Source of the DNA: Bryobacteraceae bacterium
Lineage (GTDB): Bacteria; Acidobacteriota; Terriglobia; Bryobacterales; Bryobacteraceae
NCBI GenBank assembly: GCA_026002855.1
Contig: BPGD01000001.1
Location: 2,302,001 to 2,366,000, forward strand
Direction: 5' to 3'
Length of the DNA stretch: 64,000 nucleotides
Shown here: piece by piece, positions 21,601-29,721 of the stretch
Layout of the letters: every line of letters starts with the position of its first letter
Numbering within the stretch: the stretch's first letter is position 1
Program-made: the position numbers and the translations under genes
The notes under the pieces: model-generated
What the model saw: the letters and a program-made list of their open reading frames with translations, nothing else
Told to the model about the DNA's origin: nothing
The model's database searches: none

Positions 21601-22160
21601 TGATCAGCGACCTGGACCGGCCGCACCGGCTGGTGGTGCACGGCATCTGGGAGTTGCCGTTCGGACGTGGCAAGGCCTTCGGCAGCAACTGGGGGCCTGT
21701 GACGAATCTTTTCCTCGGCGGCTGGCAGCTCAACGGCGTGTATACGTTCCAGAGCGGCGCGCCGATCAACTTCGGCAACATCATTTTCCTTGGAAACATC
21801 AAGGACATCCGTCTTCCGCGCGACCAGCGGACGGTGGAGCGGTGGTTCAACGTCGATGCGGGCTTCGAGCGCCGTGCGGCGTATCAACTGGACCGCAACT
21901 ACCGCTGGTTCCCGCCCAGGTTCAGCTTCCTGCGGGCGCACGAAGTCAATAATTTCGACCTGAGCCTCTTCAAGAACACAAAGCTGTTCAATGAGAGGCT
22001 CAACGTGCAGTTCCGTGCGGAATTCCTGAACGCGATGAACCATCCGCTGTTCCCGGCGCCGAACACGACGGTGACATCAGCGCAGTTCGGGCAGGCCATC
22101 GCGTCGACGCAGGCCAATTACCCGCGCCGGACGCAGCTGACGGCGCGATTCGTGTTCTGA
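18657..22160 (+). CDS. Oar-like TonB-dependent receptor with carboxypeptidase-regulatory domain
   Basis: This 1167-residue outer-membrane protein has a signal peptide (IVWILGLCAMLALAGMAQ) and a CarboxypepD_reg domain (residues 25-110: GAITGIVTDPSGAVVPNARV, GVYTALYLIPGQYQV). A plug with ELPVPHGNPYFLIGL and VTIDGAVSTATANAG follows, then a long beta-barrel ending in AQLTARFVF-like aromatic residues. Acidobacteria carry many such Oar/SusC-like receptors for oligosaccharide uptake. The start at ATG 18657 has AAGGAAGG directly upstream. It is the second gene of the GH106 operon and ends at a strong terminator. The likely cargo is the rhamnose-containing glycan, which is inference from context. Confidence 0.9.
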   Translation: MKSRIVWILGLCAMLALAGMAQDPRGAITGIVTDPSGAVVPNARVEVINKAMGTRQTLTTNDAGVYTALYLIPGQYQVIVEMPGFKKAIRDNIEVRVDDRLAVNVQLEVGAAEQSITVTEETPLLATETASTGAVVDQRRVQELPVPHGNPYFLIGLAAGVSFTRDPRLDRPFEPTHIVGYAMDGTRANRSDVTIDGAVSTATANAGEVIASYVPPADLIQEFKVQTATFDAQFGQTEGGVTNISIKSGTNQFHGTGYYTNMTPSLFANDFFANRNRIARPDFYYHRYGATLGGPITIPKLYNGRNRTFFMWGMEGIKEGRPRNNGTPTVPTEAMKNGDFSALLNVSSSFQIYNPWTRRPASGGRFQSDPFPGNIIPPSLFNPIAKKVLDTYYPKPLQPGNADGTNNYLRPELMEEADYLSNTLRVDHNLTSSNRLYVRTSWYDRDSFYNNYFNNLATGQAFWFISRAAVLDDVWTLSPTMVLNLRYGYNRFIRRQDGNPAAKGFDLTTLGFPASFANAIDPAVRRFPRFDISGYQGTGFTGENRPNDTHNFVGIVTKVFARHTIKTGTEFRAYRETSQLYSNDQSGRFIFDATYTRGPLDNSPTAPNQLGQSVAAFLLGLPTSSSYVAINDSYAEQSLSWAWFFQDDWKVSRRLTLNLGIRWEWDGPLTERFNRSVRRFDASYTQPFEAAARAAYAKNPTPEVPPEQFATRGGITFAGVNGEPRELYHTPKNNWMPRFGFAYQWNDKTVLRGGYGIFFGFLGQRRGDVIMSGFNRNTPYIPTLDGYTFIRTLSDPFPDGLLRPVGAGQGYQTLVGNSVTFFNEYPLRPYMQRWQFGIQRTLGKGYVAEVNYVGNRGTHIEIGQNFNATPIEYLSHSLLRDNDRINYLSQNLPNPFRGLMPEGATSSFIGANIARERLLRPYPHFDAVNASRFDGYSWYHALQASLERRFSRGYTVGASYTFSKFMQATETLVTNAPRPVEVISDLDRPHRLVVHGIWELPFGRGKAFGSNWGPVTNLFLGGWQLNGVYTFQSGAPINFGNIIFLGNIKDIRLPRDQRTVERWFNVDAGFERRAAYQLDRNYRWFPPRFSFLRAHEVNNFDLSLFKNTKLFNERLNVQFRAEFLNAMNHPLFPAPNTTVTSAQFGQAIASTQANYPRRTQLTARFVF

Positions 22161-22191
22161 CCCCTGACCGCAAGACGACCCCTGTGGAGCT

Positions 22192-22238
22192 GCCCCCGCC
22201 CCGGCATGGAGCCGTCCGGGGCGGGGGCGATTTTTTTT
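22192..22238 (+). terminator. Rho-independent terminator of the GH106-TonB operon
   Basis: A perfect 13-bp stem (22192-22204 with 22216-22228, GC-only) with an 11-nt loop is followed by GA and eight T residues (22231-22238). It lies 31 nt after the receptor stop. Confidence 0.93.
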
Positions 22239-22278
22239 CTGTGGGACCGGCGGAGTGAAGGCGGGCTCTTCCGGTTGC

Positions 22279-22284
22279 TATCCT
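22279..22284 (+). promoter_or_regulatory. Candidate -10 element immediately before asnB GTG start
   Basis: TATCCT lies 8 nt before the GTG start at 22293, in a region lacking a Shine-Dalgarno sequence. The start codon is fixed by the required Met-Cys N-terminus, so the mRNA is probably leaderless or nearly so. Confidence 0.4.
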
Positions 22285-22292
22285 GATGGCTT

Positions 22293-24161
22293 GTGTGCGG
22301 GATTGCGGGTTACACGAAGCTCGACCATCCGGCCGAGCCGGGGCGGATCCGGGACATTCTCGGCCTGATCCGTCACCGGGGGCCGGACGGGCTGGGCTTT
22401 CATGAGTCCGAGGTGGCGGCGCTTGGCAACACGCGGCTGTCGATCATTGACCTCGAACACGGCGATCAGCCAATGTTCAGCCCGGACGGCAACACCGTCA
22501 TCGTTCACAACGGCGAGATCTACAACTACCGCGAGCTGCGCCGCGAGCTGGAAGAACGCGGGCATGTTTTCCGCACGTCGTCCGACACCGAGGTGGCGCT
22601 GCGCGCCTTTCTGGAATGGGACACGCGCTGCTTTGAACGGCTGCGGGGGATGTTCGCCATCGCGCTGTGGGACGAGCGGCGCAGGCGGCTGGTGCTCGCG
22701 CGGGACCGGATGGGGATCAAGCCGCTCTATATTTTTCACCACGGGCGCGATCTCTACTTCGGGTCGGAAGTCAAGACCATCCTGCACCACCCGGAAGTCG
22801 TCCGGCGCCTGGACCGCAACGGGCTGAGCTACTATCTTGCGCTCAACTGGACGCCGGCGCCTTACACGCTGGTGGAGGGCGTGGAGAAGCTGATGCCCGG
22901 CGAGCTGCTCGAATGGGAAAATGGATCCATCCGCCGGGAATTCTACTGGCAGCTCCGTCTCCAGCCGGACCCGAAGCTGACGCTGGAGGACGCGAAAGAA
23001 GAGCTCGACCGGCTGCTGCGGCTCTCGCTGCGGGAACACCTGATCGCCGATGTGCCCCTGGGCGTGTGGGCCAGCGGCGGGCTGGACTCCTCCACGGTGC
23101 TGCATTATGCGGCGCAGGAGGCGGCGGGACTGCACACCTTTTCCATCTCTTTCCGCGGATATTCGCACGATGAGAGCGAATATTTCCGCATGGTGGCGCG
23201 CCATTATGGGACCGATCACACGGAATTCGATCTGAATCCGGAGGAAAATCTCGCCGAAACGATCGATCAGATCAGCTATTATTCAGACGAGCCCTCGGCC
23301 GACGCCGGCGCGCTGCCGGTGTGGTACCTGTCGCGGATGACACGGCAGCATGTCAAGGTGGCGCTTTCCGGCGAAGGCGGCGACGAGCTCTTCGGCGGCT
23401 ATCTCACCTACCGGGCCGATGCGCTGGCGGCCCGCGCGCGGCGCTTTCCCGCCTGGATGCGCCGTGCGGCGCTGGCCTGCGCGAGGCTGCTGCCCGTGTC
23501 CGACGAGAAGATCAGCTTTGAATACAAGCTGAAGCGGTTTCTGGAAGGCACGCTGCTCGATGCAAATGACGCGCACTTTTACTGGAATGGGTCTCTTGAC
23601 GAAGAGACCCGGCGGGCGCTGTATGATGCGGCGCGGTATCCGCGTCCCGGCGAGCTGATGCACAAGCTGCCCACGGAGGCCTTCCTGGGCGGAGAACTGA
23701 ACCGGTTCCTGTGGGTGGATCAGAAATATTACCTGCCGGATGACATTCTCTACAAGTGCGACCGCATGTCCATGGCGCATTCGCTGGAGGTGCGGCCGCC
23801 ATTTCTGGACCACCGGATTGTGGAGTTTGCCGCGCGCCTGCCGGAGGATTTCAAGGTGCGCGGTCCGGTGCTGAAGTTCGTGCTGCGGGAGCTGATGCGC
23901 GGCAAGCTGCCGCCGGCGGTGCTCGAGCGGCCGAAGGAGGGTTTCGACATTCCGGCGCACCGCTGGTTCCGCGGCCCGCTGCGGCCGCTGGCCGAGGAGG
24001 TGCTGTCGGCCGACAATGTGCGGCGCACGGGCCTCTTTCATGCAGAAGCCGTTGAACGGATCCTGCGGGACCACCTCCGGCGCCGGGCCAACTACGGCTA
24101 TCAGCTCTGGGGACTGCTGACGCTGCTGCTCTGGATGAGACGATGGAACGTCCACGCCTGA
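22293..24161 (+). CDS. asnB: Asparagine synthase (glutamine-hydrolysing)
   Basis: AsnB transfers ammonia from glutamine to aspartate with ATP. The 622 residues begin GTG-Cys2 (CGIAGYTK), the N-terminal nucleophile glutaminase, with RHRGPDG, NTRLSIIDL and HNGEIYNY conserved. The C-terminal synthetase domain has the PP-loop SGGLDSSTVLHY and GEGGDELFGGY. Length is normal. It overlaps a GT39-type gene by 19 nt and is followed by a GT4 gene. AsnB-like enzymes often sit in surface-glycan clusters, where they may amidate sugars or peptides. Plain asparagine synthesis is the alternative. Confidence 0.93.
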   Translation: MCGIAGYTKLDHPAEPGRIRDILGLIRHRGPDGLGFHESEVAALGNTRLSIIDLEHGDQPMFSPDGNTVIVHNGEIYNYRELRRELEERGHVFRTSSDTEVALRAFLEWDTRCFERLRGMFAIALWDERRRRLVLARDRMGIKPLYIFHHGRDLYFGSEVKTILHHPEVVRRLDRNGLSYYLALNWTPAPYTLVEGVEKLMPGELLEWENGSIRREFYWQLRLQPDPKLTLEDAKEELDRLLRLSLREHLIADVPLGVWASGGLDSSTVLHYAAQEAAGLHTFSISFRGYSHDESEYFRMVARHYGTDHTEFDLNPEENLAETIDQISYYSDEPSADAGALPVWYLSRMTRQHVKVALSGEGGDELFGGYLTYRADALAARARRFPAWMRRAALACARLLPVSDEKISFEYKLKRFLEGTLLDANDAHFYWNGSLDEETRRALYDAARYPRPGELMHKLPTEAFLGGELNRFLWVDQKYYLPDDILYKCDRMSMAHSLEVRPPFLDHRIVEFAARLPEDFKVRGPVLKFVLRELMRGKLPPAVLERPKEGFDIPAHRWFRGPLRPLAEEVLSADNVRRTGLFHAEAVERILRDHLRRRANYGYQLWGLLTLLLWMRRWNVHA

Positions 24162-25924
24162 CAAGGCTTGCGCTGGTGCTTGGACTGGCGGCGCTGATTT
24201 ACGCGCCGGCGCTGTTTTCGCCGCCGCATCTGCTCGACGACGTTGACGCGGTGCAGGCGCAGATCGCGCGGAACATGCTCATGTCGGGCGACTGGGTGAC
24301 GGCGAGGCTGGACGGCGTGCCCTACCTCGAGAAGGCGCCGCTCAAGTACTGGATGATCGCCTGTTCCTACGCGCTGTTCGGCGTGCACGACTGGGCGGCG
24401 CGGCTGCCGGTGGCGCTGTCCGTGCTCGGGCTGGCAGCGCTGGTCTATTTGATGGGCTGCTGGGCGTTCAGCGAGGCGGCCGGGTTTTTCGCCGCGCTGG
24501 CGCTCGGGACGGCCATCGGGACATTCCTCTTCACGCGCATTCTGATTCCGGACATCACGCTCACGCTGGCGGTGGCGTTGGCCATTTGGGCAATGCTGCG
24601 GGCGCTCGATGAAGACGAGCCGCGGCCACGGCTGTGGGCGGCGGTGATGGCGCTGGCGATGGGCGCCGGGGTGTTGCTCAAGGGGCTGATCGGGGCCGTG
24701 TTCCCCGGTGCGGCCGGCCTGCTGTGGCTTGCCTGGCAGGGACGGCTGCTCGACCGGGAGGCATGGCGGCGGCTGCGCCCCATTTCCGGTGCGCTGCTGT
24801 TTCTGCTGGTTGCCGCGCCGTGGCATGTGCTGGCAACGCTGAGAAATCCCCCGTATTTCGACTTTTCGATGACGGCCGGGCCGGGCCAATACCGCGGATT
24901 TTTCTGGTTCTATTTTTTCAACGAACACATTCTGCGGTTTCTGAACCGGCGCTGGCCGCGCGACTATAACACGGTGCCGCGGCATCTGTTCTGGCTGTTG
25001 CATCTGGTGTGGTTTTTTCCATGGTCGGCCTATCTGCCGTCGGTATTGGGCGTGAGGACGGGAGAGGATTCGCGCGCTCGCCGCATGCTGCGGATGCTCC
25101 TTTGCTGGGCCGGATTCGTGATGGTGTTCTTCACGTTTTCGACGACACAGGAATACTATTCGATGCCTGCCTACCCGGCGTTCGCCCTGTTGCTGGGGCT
25201 GGGCATGGCGGAAGCGCGCGAGCGGCTGGCGCGCCAGGCGCGCGTTCTCGGCGTGGTCTGCGCCGTGGCGGCACTTGCCGCCGGGGGGCTGCTCGTCCGG
25301 GTGTGGGGGCTGCCGGCCCCGGGCGACATTTCGCGGTCGCTTGCGAAGCATCCCGAGCTCTACACGCTCTCGCTCGGCCACATGGGTGACCTGACAATCG
25401 AGTCCTTCGCGTACCTGAAACTGCCGCTGGCGCTGGCGGCCCTGGCGTTCGCCGCAGGCGCGGCGGCCTGCTGGCGCTTCCGGCCGCGGGCGACGCACCT
25501 GGGCGCGGCGCTGATGATGGTGCTGTTTCTGAACGCGGCGCGCCTGGCGATGCAGGTGTTCGATCCTTATCTGAGCAGTTATCCGATTGCGGAAAAGCTG
25601 AAAAAGTCTCCGAAAGGCACGGTGATTTTCGGCGACCAATATTACGTTTTCAGCTCTGTCTTTTTTTATGCCGACCTGGACCGGGCGCTGCTGTGGCGGG
25701 GCCGGTATCACAACCTGGAATATGGCTCTTATGCTCCCGGCGCGCCGGACGTGTTTCTGGACGATGCGGAGCTGAAGGAGGAATGGTCGCGGCCGGCGCT
25801 CGTCTGGATGGTGGCGGAGGGGCCGAAGCTTGCGGTGCTCGAGGAGCTGCTCGGGCGGGAGCGGGTCCACCGGGTGTATGAATCCGGTGGAAAGTGGCTG
25901 CTGGCCAACCGCAGAATGGAATGA
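24143..25924 (+). CDS. GT39/ArnT-like membrane glycosyltransferase
   Basis: This is a 593-residue polytopic inner-membrane protein of the PMT/ArnT type that moves a sugar from a polyprenyl-phosphate donor. The N-terminus has the helix ALVLGLAALIYAPALF and then the conserved acidic loop DDVDAVQAQIARNML with the DD motif (residues 32-35 region). PYLEKAPLKYWMIACSYALFG follows, the typical PMT signature. About 11-12 hydrophobic segments follow, ending in a soluble C-terminal domain of about 130 residues. It overlaps asnB by 19 nt and is followed 7 nt later by the GT4 gene. The acceptor could be lipid A, a glycan or a protein. Confidence 0.87.
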   Translation: MERPRLTRLALVLGLAALIYAPALFSPPHLLDDVDAVQAQIARNMLMSGDWVTARLDGVPYLEKAPLKYWMIACSYALFGVHDWAARLPVALSVLGLAALVYLMGCWAFSEAAGFFAALALGTAIGTFLFTRILIPDITLTLAVALAIWAMLRALDEDEPRPRLWAAVMALAMGAGVLLKGLIGAVFPGAAGLLWLAWQGRLLDREAWRRLRPISGALLFLLVAAPWHVLATLRNPPYFDFSMTAGPGQYRGFFWFYFFNEHILRFLNRRWPRDYNTVPRHLFWLLHLVWFFPWSAYLPSVLGVRTGEDSRARRMLRMLLCWAGFVMVFFTFSTTQEYYSMPAYPAFALLLGLGMAEARERLARQARVLGVVCAVAALAAGGLLVRVWGLPAPGDISRSLAKHPELYTLSLGHMGDLTIESFAYLKLPLALAALAFAAGAAACWRFRPRATHLGAALMMVLFLNAARLAMQVFDPYLSSYPIAEKLKKSPKGTVIFGDQYYVFSSVFFYADLDRALLWRGRYHNLEYGSYAPGAPDVFLDDAELKEEWSRPALVWMVAEGPKLAVLEELLGRERVHRVYESGGKWLLANRRME

Positions 25925-25931
25925 AGCCGCG

Positions 25932-27029
25932 GTGAGAATCGCCATTGACTGCACGCCCCTGCTGCTGCGGAGCGCCGGAGTGAAGACGGCGCTCTATCAC
26001 TGGGTGCGCGCGCTTCAGGAGGCGGCGCCGGACGAGATTGTTCTTTACCCGCCGATGCGGCCTGGGCCGCTCAGGCATGAAGAGAGCGTGTCGGGGCGAT
26101 GGACCACGTGGGTGGGAATGCTGATGGCGGTAGCCAACCAGCGCGCCCGCATTCCGTTTCCGGAATGGCTTGTGGGAAGCGCCGACGTCTTCCACTGCAC
26201 GAATCAGGTGCGCACGCCTCCGCAACGGATGCCGGTGACGGCAACCATCCACGATCTGACCACCTGGAAGATCCCGGAGTTGCACTCGACAGCCAACGTG
26301 CGCGCGGACCGCGAGTTCGCCGCGCGCGTGATCGGGCGGGCGGCGGGCCTGATCGCGGTGAGCGAGCGCACGCGTCAGGACGCAATCGAGGTGCTGGGCA
26401 TCCCGCCGGAGCGGATCCGCACAATTTACAACGGCGTGGCTGAGGCGTATTTCGAGGCGCCGGAACCGCCGCCGCGGCTGAAGCCCTATGTGCTGTTTGT
26501 GGGCACGATTGAGCCGCGAAAGAACGTGGACCGCTTGCTGGACGCCTGGCAACGGCTGCCGGCGGGCGTCCGCCGTGAATACGAACTGCTGCTGGCCGGG
26601 GGCGCGGGCTGGCATTGCGAGGCGACGGTGCACCGTCTGCGGAGCGCGGGCGAGGGCATCCGGTGGATGGGCTACTTCCCGGAGCCGCAGCTCCCGGAGC
26701 TGATCCGCGGCGCGACGATGGTGGTTTATCCTTCGCTGTACGAGGGGTTCGGGCTGCCAGTGGCGCAGGCGATGGCGTGCGGCGTTGCTTGTGTCACCTC
26801 AAACGTAAGCGCGCTGCCGGAGATTGCCGGAGACACGGCGGTGCTGGTGAATCCCGAATCCGTGGAAGAGATCCGCGGCGCGATCCTGCGCCTGATCGAG
26901 AGTCCGGACGAGCGGCGGCGGCTGGGGGCCGCGGCGCGGGCGCGGGCGGAGAGGCTGTTCCGGTGGGAGCGCGCGGCGCGCGAGTCGATTGAGTTTTTCC
27001 GGGACGTTACGGGGAAGCGGCCGGCCTGA
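25932..27029 (+). CDS. GT4-family glycosyltransferase
   Basis: This is a 365-residue cytoplasmic retaining glycosyltransferase with the GT-B fold. The N-terminus RIAIDCTPLLLRSAGVKTAL resembles the RfaB/WbpX type. The C-terminal domain holds YVLFVGTIEPRKNVDRLLDAW, LLLAGGAGW, and the nucleotide-sugar site YPSLYEGFGLPVAQAMACG with the E-x7-E motif. I start at GTG 25932, because the frame remains open further upstream inside the GT39 gene but homology begins at VRIAIDCTP. It completes an asnB-GT39-GT4 operon, probably for a cell-surface glycan. Its end overlaps the convergent gene at 27007 by 23 nt. Confidence 0.88.
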   Translation: MRIAIDCTPLLLRSAGVKTALYHWVRALQEAAPDEIVLYPPMRPGPLRHEESVSGRWTTWVGMLMAVANQRARIPFPEWLVGSADVFHCTNQVRTPPQRMPVTATIHDLTTWKIPELHSTANVRADREFAARVIGRAAGLIAVSERTRQDAIEVLGIPPERIRTIYNGVAEAYFEAPEPPPRLKPYVLFVGTIEPRKNVDRLLDAWQRLPAGVRREYELLLAGGAGWHCEATVHRLRSAGEGIRWMGYFPEPQLPELIRGATMVVYPSLYEGFGLPVAQAMACGVACVTSNVSALPEIAGDTAVLVNPESVEEIRGAILRLIESPDERRRLGAAARARAERLFRWERAARESIEFFRDVTGKRPA

Positions 27030-27804
27030 CGACGCGAAAATCCCAGACGAGGATTTCGCCGCTGTCGGCGGCCTCGCCTTCCGAGTACTGGACCAGCGCG
27101 TACTCACCCGGTTCCAGCGGTTTGGCGGGCCAAATCCTGAACAGGTCGCTTTTGAGCTGCTGACGGAAGATGTCCACGGTCTCGAACTCGAAGAAGGCCA
27201 TTTTGGTCATCGGCTCGGTCTGGAGGATGCCGACGACGCGGCCTTCGCCCTTGGGCTTGGGCCTGACGCGGACGAGCGTGAAAGGGGCGGTCCAGTCGAT
27301 ACGGAAGTAGAGTTCGGGGCGCTCGCCGGCGACCGTGACCGCGGCATGCTGGCCGGGCAGCTCGAGGAAGGCCTTGCCGGCGACCACCGGGACGGGCACA
27401 AGGATCTTCAACGCGGTACGTTTCCTGCTGGCGACCGACTTCAGCCCGGCGCGTTTGATCTCGCGGACTTCGTTCCCATCGAAGTAATAGAGGCCGGCAT
27501 CGACGGGAATGCGGGCGATCTGACGGGCCATTTCACGCTCGAACGCTTCTTCGGCGTCGGCGGCTTCGGCCTCCTTCTTTTCCGCCTCGATCCGCGACCT
27601 TCGTTCTTCTTCGGTGCGCTTCAGATCGACCAGCGCGAGCGGGATCTCCTCCCATTCGCTGCGCTCAGTGGAGTAATAGCGGACGCGGTCCTCCAGCACC
27701 TGGTATTCGCGGACCATGTGCCAGCCGCCATCCTTGAGGTAGAGGCGGAACTGCTGCGCCCAGGCGGCGGCAGCCAGCAGCAGGAGGAGCATCAGGGCGC
27801 GCAT
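27007..27804 (-). CDS. Secreted protein of unknown function
   Basis: This is a 265-residue protein with a clear signal peptide (MRALMLLLLLAAAAWAQQ). The mature part starts with a small domain having FRLYLKDGGWHMVREYQV and DRVRYYSTERSEWEEIPLALVDL, a pattern found at the N-terminus of several secreted acidobacterial proteins. A highly charged helix (EEERRSRIEAEKKEAEAADA) and a beta-rich domain (YFRIDWTAPFTLVRVRPKP) follow. No catalytic motif is visible. It stands alone on the minus strand, with its 3' end overlapping the GT4 gene and its start 25 bp from the divergent aldo/keto reductase. Confidence 0.75.
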   Translation of the reverse strand: MRALMLLLLLAAAAWAQQFRLYLKDGGWHMVREYQVLEDRVRYYSTERSEWEEIPLALVDLKRTEEERRSRIEAEKKEAEAADAEEAFEREMARQIARIPVDAGLYYFDGNEVREIKRAGLKSVASRKRTALKILVPVPVVAGKAFLELPGQHAAVTVAGERPELYFRIDWTAPFTLVRVRPKPKGEGRVVGILQTEPMTKMAFFEFETVDIFRQQLKSDLFRIWPAKPLEPGEYALVQYSEGEAADSGEILVWDFRVVRPAASP

Positions 27805-27817
27805 CGCTTCCCTCCAC

Positions 27818-27823
27818 TATTAT
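27818..27823 (+). promoter_or_regulatory. Candidate -10 element next to the aldo/keto reductase GTG start
   Basis: TATTAT (5/6 consensus) lies 6 nt before the GTG start at 27830, with only GGGTTC between. No Shine-Dalgarno sequence is available, so a leaderless transcript is likely. Confidence 0.42.
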
Positions 27824-27829
27824 GGGTTC

Positions 27830-28807
27830 GTGATCAGGAGACGTACGCTCGGCAGAACAGGTTTTGAAGTTTCCGAAATCGGCTTCGGCGCCTGGGGCCT
27901 TGGCGGCAACCAGTGGCGCGGCCATTCCGAAGAAGAGGCGCGGGCCGCGCTGCGACGGGCGCTGGAGCTCGGCGTGAACTTCATCGACACGGCGCTGGCT
28001 TACAACGAAGGGCACAGCGAGCGCATCATCGGCGAGACGCTGCGCGAGACCGGGGCGCAGGCCCGGGTGGCGACCAAGGTCCCGCCGAAGAACCGCATCT
28101 GGCCGGCGCAGCCGGGCATCGGGATTGAAGAAGTCTTCCCATATGACTACGTCATCCGCTGCACGGAGACGTCGCTGAAGAATCTCGGCGTGGAGACGCT
28201 GGACCTCCAGCAGTTCCATGTGTGGAACCCGGAGTGGCTGGATCGCGACGAATGGCGCCGCGCAATCGAAGACACGAAGAAGGCGGGCAAAGTGCGCTTC
28301 TGGGGCATTTCGATCAACGACCATCAGCCCGACTCGGCGCTGGAGGCGATTCGCACCGGGCTGATTGACACCGTGCAGGTGATTTACAACATCTTCGATC
28401 AGACGCCCGAGCAGCGCCTGTTCCCGCTGTGCCAGGAGCGCAACATCGGCGTGCTGGCGCGGTGCCCGCTGGACGAAGGCGCGCTGACGGGAACGATCAC
28501 GCCGGAGACGGAGTTCGACCCCGGAGAGTTCCGCGCCTTCTACTTCCGCGGGGACCGCAAGCGGCAGGTATATGAGCGCGTGCAGGCGCTGGTGGCCGAC
28601 CTGCGGGCCGCGGGCCTGGACCGCCCGCTGGCCGAAACGGCGCTGCGCTTCTGCCTCTCCCATCCGGCTGTTTCCACCGTGATCCCCGGGATGCGCCGCG
28701 TGCGCAACGTGGAGATGAACGCCGGCGTCTCCGAACTGGGGCCGCTGCCCGAGCCCATTCTGGAGGTGTTGCGGCGCCATGTGTGGAACAAGAACTTTTA
28801 TTCTTAG
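27830..28807 (+). CDS. Aldo/keto reductase
   Basis: This is a cytoplasmic NAD(P)H-dependent oxidoreductase with a TIM-barrel fold. The 325 residues carry the catalytic tetrad Asp53 and Tyr58 (FIDTALAYNEGHSE), Lys83 (VATKVPPKN) and the His of LDLQQFHVWN. They also have the C-terminal cofactor region STVIPGMRRVRNVEMN. The family is the AKR/YdjG-like group often annotated as general stress or sugar reductases. The physiological carbonyl substrate is unknown. The next gene starts 29 nt before the end of this one, so the two are translationally linked. Confidence 0.9.
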   Translation: MIRRRTLGRTGFEVSEIGFGAWGLGGNQWRGHSEEEARAALRRALELGVNFIDTALAYNEGHSERIIGETLRETGAQARVATKVPPKNRIWPAQPGIGIEEVFPYDYVIRCTETSLKNLGVETLDLQQFHVWNPEWLDRDEWRRAIEDTKKAGKVRFWGISINDHQPDSALEAIRTGLIDTVQVIYNIFDQTPEQRLFPLCQERNIGVLARCPLDEGALTGTITPETEFDPGEFRAFYFRGDRKRQVYERVQALVADLRAAGLDRPLAETALRFCLSHPAVSTVIPGMRRVRNVEMNAGVSELGPLPEPILEVLRRHVWNKNFYS

Positions 28808-29675
28808 TCTGATTGCCGCCGCGCTTTCGGCGCAGACGGTGTATCTGCCGCTCGACGAGGGCAATCTGTGGGTCTACAGCGGGCCGCAGGGGACTTTTAC
28901 GGTGGAGGCGGGCCGCGCAGCCACCTTCAACGGGCGCGAGTACCGGGCCGTGCGCGGGCTGGTGGGGGGCGGGGAAGCCTGGCTCCGCAGCGATGACGAA
29001 GGCCGCCTGCTTGTCTGGGACGAGCGCGAAGGCCGGGAGCGGGTCTACCTGGACGCAGCCTCCGGGCAAGGAGCGCCTTTCGAGACGGCGGCCGATCCGT
29101 GCAACCGGTTTGCCCGAATCGAGACACGCAGCGCGCGTTATGCCGGCCCCGTTGGGGAATTTGAGAACGTATTGCGTGTGCGGTATGAGCCGGGGCCGTG
29201 CATGGATGCGGGGCTCGCCACGGAGGACTGGCTGCCGTGGGTGGGGCTGTTGCGGCGTGAGCGGATCACCCTCGCCGGACCGCGAACGTATGATCTCATC
29301 TACGCGCGGCTCGGCGGCGTGACCTATGTCCGCGCGCCGCAGGCCGGCTTTGAGCTTTCGCTGATGCCGGCCGGCGACCGGATGCTGGCGATGCTCACGC
29401 TCCGCCACACGCTGGACTGGCCGCTGGTGCTCACGTTTTCGAGCAGCCAACGATTCGATATCTCCGCCTACGACGCCGAGGGGCGAGAGATCTACCGCTG
29501 GTCCGCGGGCCGGGCGTTCCTCACGGTGATGGGGCGGGAGGAGATTCGCGGGGAACGGACGTGGGTCGCCGAGATCCCCGTCGCGGACTGGCCGAAGGGC
29601 GACTACGCGATCCGCGCCTGGCTGACGCCGCTGGAGGGCCACGCGTGGTCGGCTTCCGTTCTTTACAGGCGTTGA
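28779..29675 (+). CDS. Secreted protein with BsuPI-like (proteinase-inhibitor) C-terminal domain
   Basis: This is a 298-residue protein with an N-terminal signal (RTFILSLIAAALSAQ). The first two thirds form a beta-rich domain (YLPLDEGNLWVYSG, GPVGEFENVLRVRYEPGPC) of a kind seen in several secreted acidobacterial proteins. The last 110 residues match the BsuPI/intracellular proteinase inhibitor fold: LTLRHTLDWPLVLTFSSSQ, RFDISAYDAEGREIYRWS and GDYAIRAWLT. This domain is a fibronectin-like adaptor rather than a proven inhibitor in most proteins. It overlaps the aldo/keto reductase by 29 nt. Confidence 0.72.
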   Translation: MCGTRTFILSLIAAALSAQTVYLPLDEGNLWVYSGPQGTFTVEAGRAATFNGREYRAVRGLVGGGEAWLRSDDEGRLLVWDEREGRERVYLDAASGQGAPFETAADPCNRFARIETRSARYAGPVGEFENVLRVRYEPGPCMDAGLATEDWLPWVGLLRRERITLAGPRTYDLIYARLGGVTYVRAPQAGFELSLMPAGDRMLAMLTLRHTLDWPLVLTFSSSQRFDISAYDAEGREIYRWSAGRAFLTVMGREEIRGERTWVAEIPVADWPKGDYAIRAWLTPLEGHAWSASVLYRR

Positions 29676-29687
29676 ATGGCGCCCTGC

Positions 29688-29715
29688 TTGCGTCCCGCAT
29701 ATTTTCGACTAAACT
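29688..29715 (+). promoter_or_regulatory. Candidate promoter of the ars operon
   Basis: TTGCGT (29688-29693) and TAAACT (29710-29715) are separated by 16 bp. The -10 ends 6 nt before the arsR ATG, so the arsR message may be leaderless. The -10 lies within the imperfect palindrome at 29703-29720. Confidence 0.45.
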
Positions 29716-29720
29716 AGAAA
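29703..29720. promoter_or_regulatory. Candidate ArsR operator
   Basis: This is an 18-bp imperfect dyad (TTTC ... GAAA outer arms, 6 of 9 positions paired) that covers the -10 hexamer and touches the arsR start codon. It is positioned to block initiation when ArsR is bound. Confidence 0.35.
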
Positions 29721-29721
29721 T

